From positions 33,577,230 through 33,641,229 of the forward strand of contig OZ025243.1 of NCBI GenBank assembly GCA_964019155.1: 64,000 nucleotides of DNA. Reading direction: 5' to 3'. The notes under the pieces are model-generated. The model was not told the DNA's origin and ran no database searches. It saw only the letters and a list, made by a program, of their open reading frames with translations. Position numbers and translations under genes: made by a program. The stretch comes from Osedax fenrisi (lineage: Eukaryota; Annelida; Polychaeta; Sabellida; Siboglinidae). Below are positions 61,416 to 64,000 of the stretch, in pieces. Every line of letters starts with the position of its first letter. Within the stretch, counting starts at the first letter, position 1.

Positions 61416-61792
61416 CTTATATTCTCCTTATATATATATAAAATTTACATACTATATTATAAACTATATTATTGATTACTATTCTATTATAATTATAGTT
61501 GAATATGATGTTTATATAAAAATTTAAATATAGATTTAATAAGAAACATCTATATTTCTTATGTCAATATATTAAATTTATATACGAAAAGTATGTTATT
61601 ATTTAATATTAATTTCATTTACAATATTTCAAATTTATAATAAATATTAAGTATAAAATTATATTTACTATTACTATAATAGTTATACTATAACTAATTC
61701 TAATTATATAACTTATAATAACTAATAGTTATATAGTATTATGGTATTATATTAGTTAATATAGCGTGAAGATAACATTAAAATAGTAGCCA

Positions 61793-62050
61793 TATCTCGA
61801 TTAAAGGCGGACATTTGTAAACAATAAAACGCATAGTTCAACTATAGAGGGTCCTAATGATATATAAAAAATATTATAATATATAGTAAACGACTATTGT
61901 AGACAATATGGTTTAATATGAGTATAAATCTGTGCATATGTATCATGTATAAATGTGAAAGTTTACATTGTATAATAATGATTTTATATAAAAATTATAA
62001 TCAAGTAAATATTAAACTTTTAGTAATATAATAATTTAATATCGACTAGC
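61793..62050 (+). repeat. Direct repeat, copy 2
   Basis: Colinear with 61160-61415: TCGATTAAAGGCGGACATTT, ATAGAGGGTCCTAATGATAT, TGCATATGTATCATGTATAA and TATAATCAAGTAAATATTAA. It ends TTAATATCGACTAGC against TTAGATATTGACTAA in copy 1. Confidence 0.75.
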
Positions 62051-62545
62051 ACCCCGGTTGAATTATATTAAGTCTTGCATTTTGTTGGCCGCAATAAAAT
62101 ATGATGATATATATTTAATATATATTATAGTATATTATATACTTATTGTAAGTTATGTGTACTACATTTAATAAACATTCATATTTTTCTTAAAAAAATA
62201 TGTTATTTTTATGTTTAATTTTTATGATTTATAAAAAAGTAGTGATCATTAATAATTTTCAAATCATAATAAATTTAGTAGCGTTGGATAGCTAATATCA
62301 GCACATAGCATATGTGACATATGTAACTTACATAATATATACTGATACAATATTATTAAAATCCCATCATTATTGAGAAAGTTGTAGATTTTAAATTATT
62401 ACATACACAACTTTTTGTAAAAGCAACACTATCATATATTTTTTATATGTTAACAAAATGTTATTTTCTAGAATTTAAATTGGCATATTTTTTTATATTT
62501 TTATTAGAAATATTTTGAAATAAACATTTATTATGTCTCTTTAAG

Positions 62546-62768
62546 GTGAATTCAGAGCGTGAATCTCGAAGCAGCCCGCCGATTATTATTATTAAATGTC
62601 AGAGTTCAATTTGTATTTTGGGGTTGTGTGATTTCTTTGGTTTGGTTTTATTTTGTGTTTTTAGCTGTATTATTATAATTATTATATCCCCGAGTGAGCC
62701 CCAAGTTGAACTCTGATATTATTATAATAACAATTGGTGGCCTGATTCGAGATAATTCATTCAGAGAT
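62546..62768. mobile_element. Long imperfect inverted-repeat (foldback) element
   Basis: The left arm AATCTCGAAGCAGCCCGCCG...GTCAGAGTTCAA pairs with the right arm TTGAACTCTGATATTATTAT...GGCCTGATTCGAGAT. The outer TTCAGAG blocks also match. The arms of about 70-80 bp leave a loop of about 65 bases (TGGGGTTGTG...CCCCAAGTTG). Non-coding. Confidence 0.7.
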
Positions 62769-63408
62769 ATATAATGTTTTTAATAAGAAATTTTGAAAAT
62801 GATTTTCAAATTGAATACACGTACTAAATATATATTATTATAATAATTATAATAATGGTAGATCTATAAAATTAAATATAATTTTAAAACACGAAATTTA
62901 TTATTAACTTAATACGTATTGGATAATTTAATATTTATAAAATTAAGGTGATTTAAATTACTATTTAGTAATAGTATAATTATAATTTTAAAACAATTTT
63001 CAAAATTAAATTAATAACTTTTTTAAAAGTGATCTACGTATCAATAATATAAATGTAACATTTTAGTTATTGTATATATATATATAACTATTATATAGTA
63101 CATATATATTATAGTTACCTAATTGAATGGATAAATAATAGAAGCATTCAAAGTGTATTAATAGTAAATATTATGCGAAATTTTGTTGAGATTGACAACA
63201 CTTAAAAAGTAAATATCCAAATAAATAATACAAAGATTTTAAAGAATTACTAAACTAAGCATGCACTACCCCTAAATATTTGTATAGAAATTAAGTATCA
63301 TGGCAGAGATATTATAATATGACTATAATGGCAACCAATACCATTGTTTGAATACTTATTTCATCACTATATTATATATAAATATGTAATTGTTTTAAAT
63401 AAAATAGA
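62769..63408. other. AT-rich spacer
   Basis: No gene. The last part may be the decayed upstream portion of the LINE that follows. Confidence 0.45.
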
Positions 63409-64000
63409 TTCCCTTTACTTAAGTTTCAATCATGTAATATAAATATCCTAATTAACAGATCCTTTTCTATATGTATAGATAACGCCATAACAGAACCCCG
63501 CCACACAACTCATGGTGTACCCCAAGGTTCTGTTTTAGGTCCAATTCTCTTTAATATATATATTTCCCCTTTACTTTACTTACTTGACGAATACCCCGAT
63601 ATACACTTTCACTCATATACGGATGACTTACAGCTATACTGTAATTTACCTGACCCAATCAATAACATAAATACTATAAATAAATGCATTAATGACATTA
63701 GTAAATGGCTTTCAAATAACTCCCTACAATTGAATAGCCTTAAAACAAAAGCTTTATTAATAAATACATCCCCAGGAAATCATTCCATACCACCTATTAT
63801 TATTAATAATCATATTATAGAATACTCTAACCAAGCTAAAAACCTCGGCCTCACACTTGACCAAAAGCTGTCTTATCTACCACATATAACTAATATATCG
63901 AAGTCCATTAATTACACCTTACATACGATCCGACTTATTAGACCTTCTATAACTACTGAACTTGCCAAACTACTAGTTACTTCCTTAATACTGCCCCGAC
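63409..64000 (+). CDS. LINE reverse transcriptase fragment, open to the window end
   Basis: One uninterrupted frame (about 197 codons) with no stop before the window edge. It holds THGVPQGSVLGPILFNIYIS (63512-63570), then SYTDDLQLYCNL, the catalytic Y-x-D-D box with Thr in place of the usual Ala. Next come ISKWLSNNSLQLNSLKTKAL, NLGLTLDQKLSYLPHI and a C-terminal LRPxxxx-like IRLIRPSITTELAKLLVTSL. This is the order of CR1/L2-like elements. The upstream fingers and the endonuclease are missing, since a stop precedes 63409, so the copy is 5'-truncated or broken. It is the best preserved RT in the window. Confidence 0.92.

Overview
The window looks like nuclear DNA of an invertebrate animal. It is very AT-rich (about three quarters or more by eye), full of long (TA)n microsatellites, has GT-AG introns of hundreds of bases to many kilobases, and carries decayed non-LTR retrotransposons, a tRNA-derived SINE and many short terminal-inverted-repeat elements. 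JTB is, to my knowledge, an animal gene, which is the best taxonomic clue. The species cannot be named from the sequence. Coding exons stand out as small GC-richer islands; most open frames of 60-100 codons are read-through of TA repeats or AT-rich spacer.

Three host genes can be assembled from exons with matching splice phases. (1) Left, + strand: the 3' part of a multi-pass membrane protein, probably of the major facilitator type, with exons at 1531-1646, possibly 3873-3923, 14375-14457 and 15358-15470, and AATAAA directly after the stop. Its 5' part lies left of the window or was not recognised. (2) Middle, + strand: a type II membrane glycosyltransferase related to the GT77 / nucleotide-diphospho-sugar transferase family (plant XEG113/RRA-like), exons 30019-30505, 36593-36711, 38214-38360 and 38932-39528. 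The segment that should hold the family's DxD motif was not found. (3) Right, - strand: the 3' part of JTB, exons 59272-59339, 58647-58738 and 55416-55560. Its signal-peptide exon was not found. I see no functional link between the three genes.

The rest is mobile and repetitive DNA. At 4407-7886 a hAT-like element with a perfect 8-bp target duplication encloses a decayed CR1/L2-like LINE. At 8384-9283 and 51092-52055 are two copies of a roughly 0.9-kb element ending in GGGAAAGTAA. At 9351-11640 lies an almost invariant 60-bp satellite of 38 units. An RTE-like LINE lies at 15650-18240 (-), and further LINE remnants at 19320-20720, 21950-22340, 23440-23545, 27280-28980 (-), 34510-36170 (-) and 63409-64000. 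SINE copies are at 14519-14748, 38568-38725 and 40391-40687. Other inverted-repeat elements are at 3444, 12196, 12993, 29226, 32201, 42221, 48585, 53023 and 62546.

Several repeats touch the genes. A 23-bp CACGTG minisatellite runs up to the 3' splice site of GT77 exon 38214. A telomere-like G/C-strand-biased repeat forms the pyrimidine-rich intron end before the last JTB exon. Inverted copies of one LINE 3' end flank GT77 exon 30019-30505.
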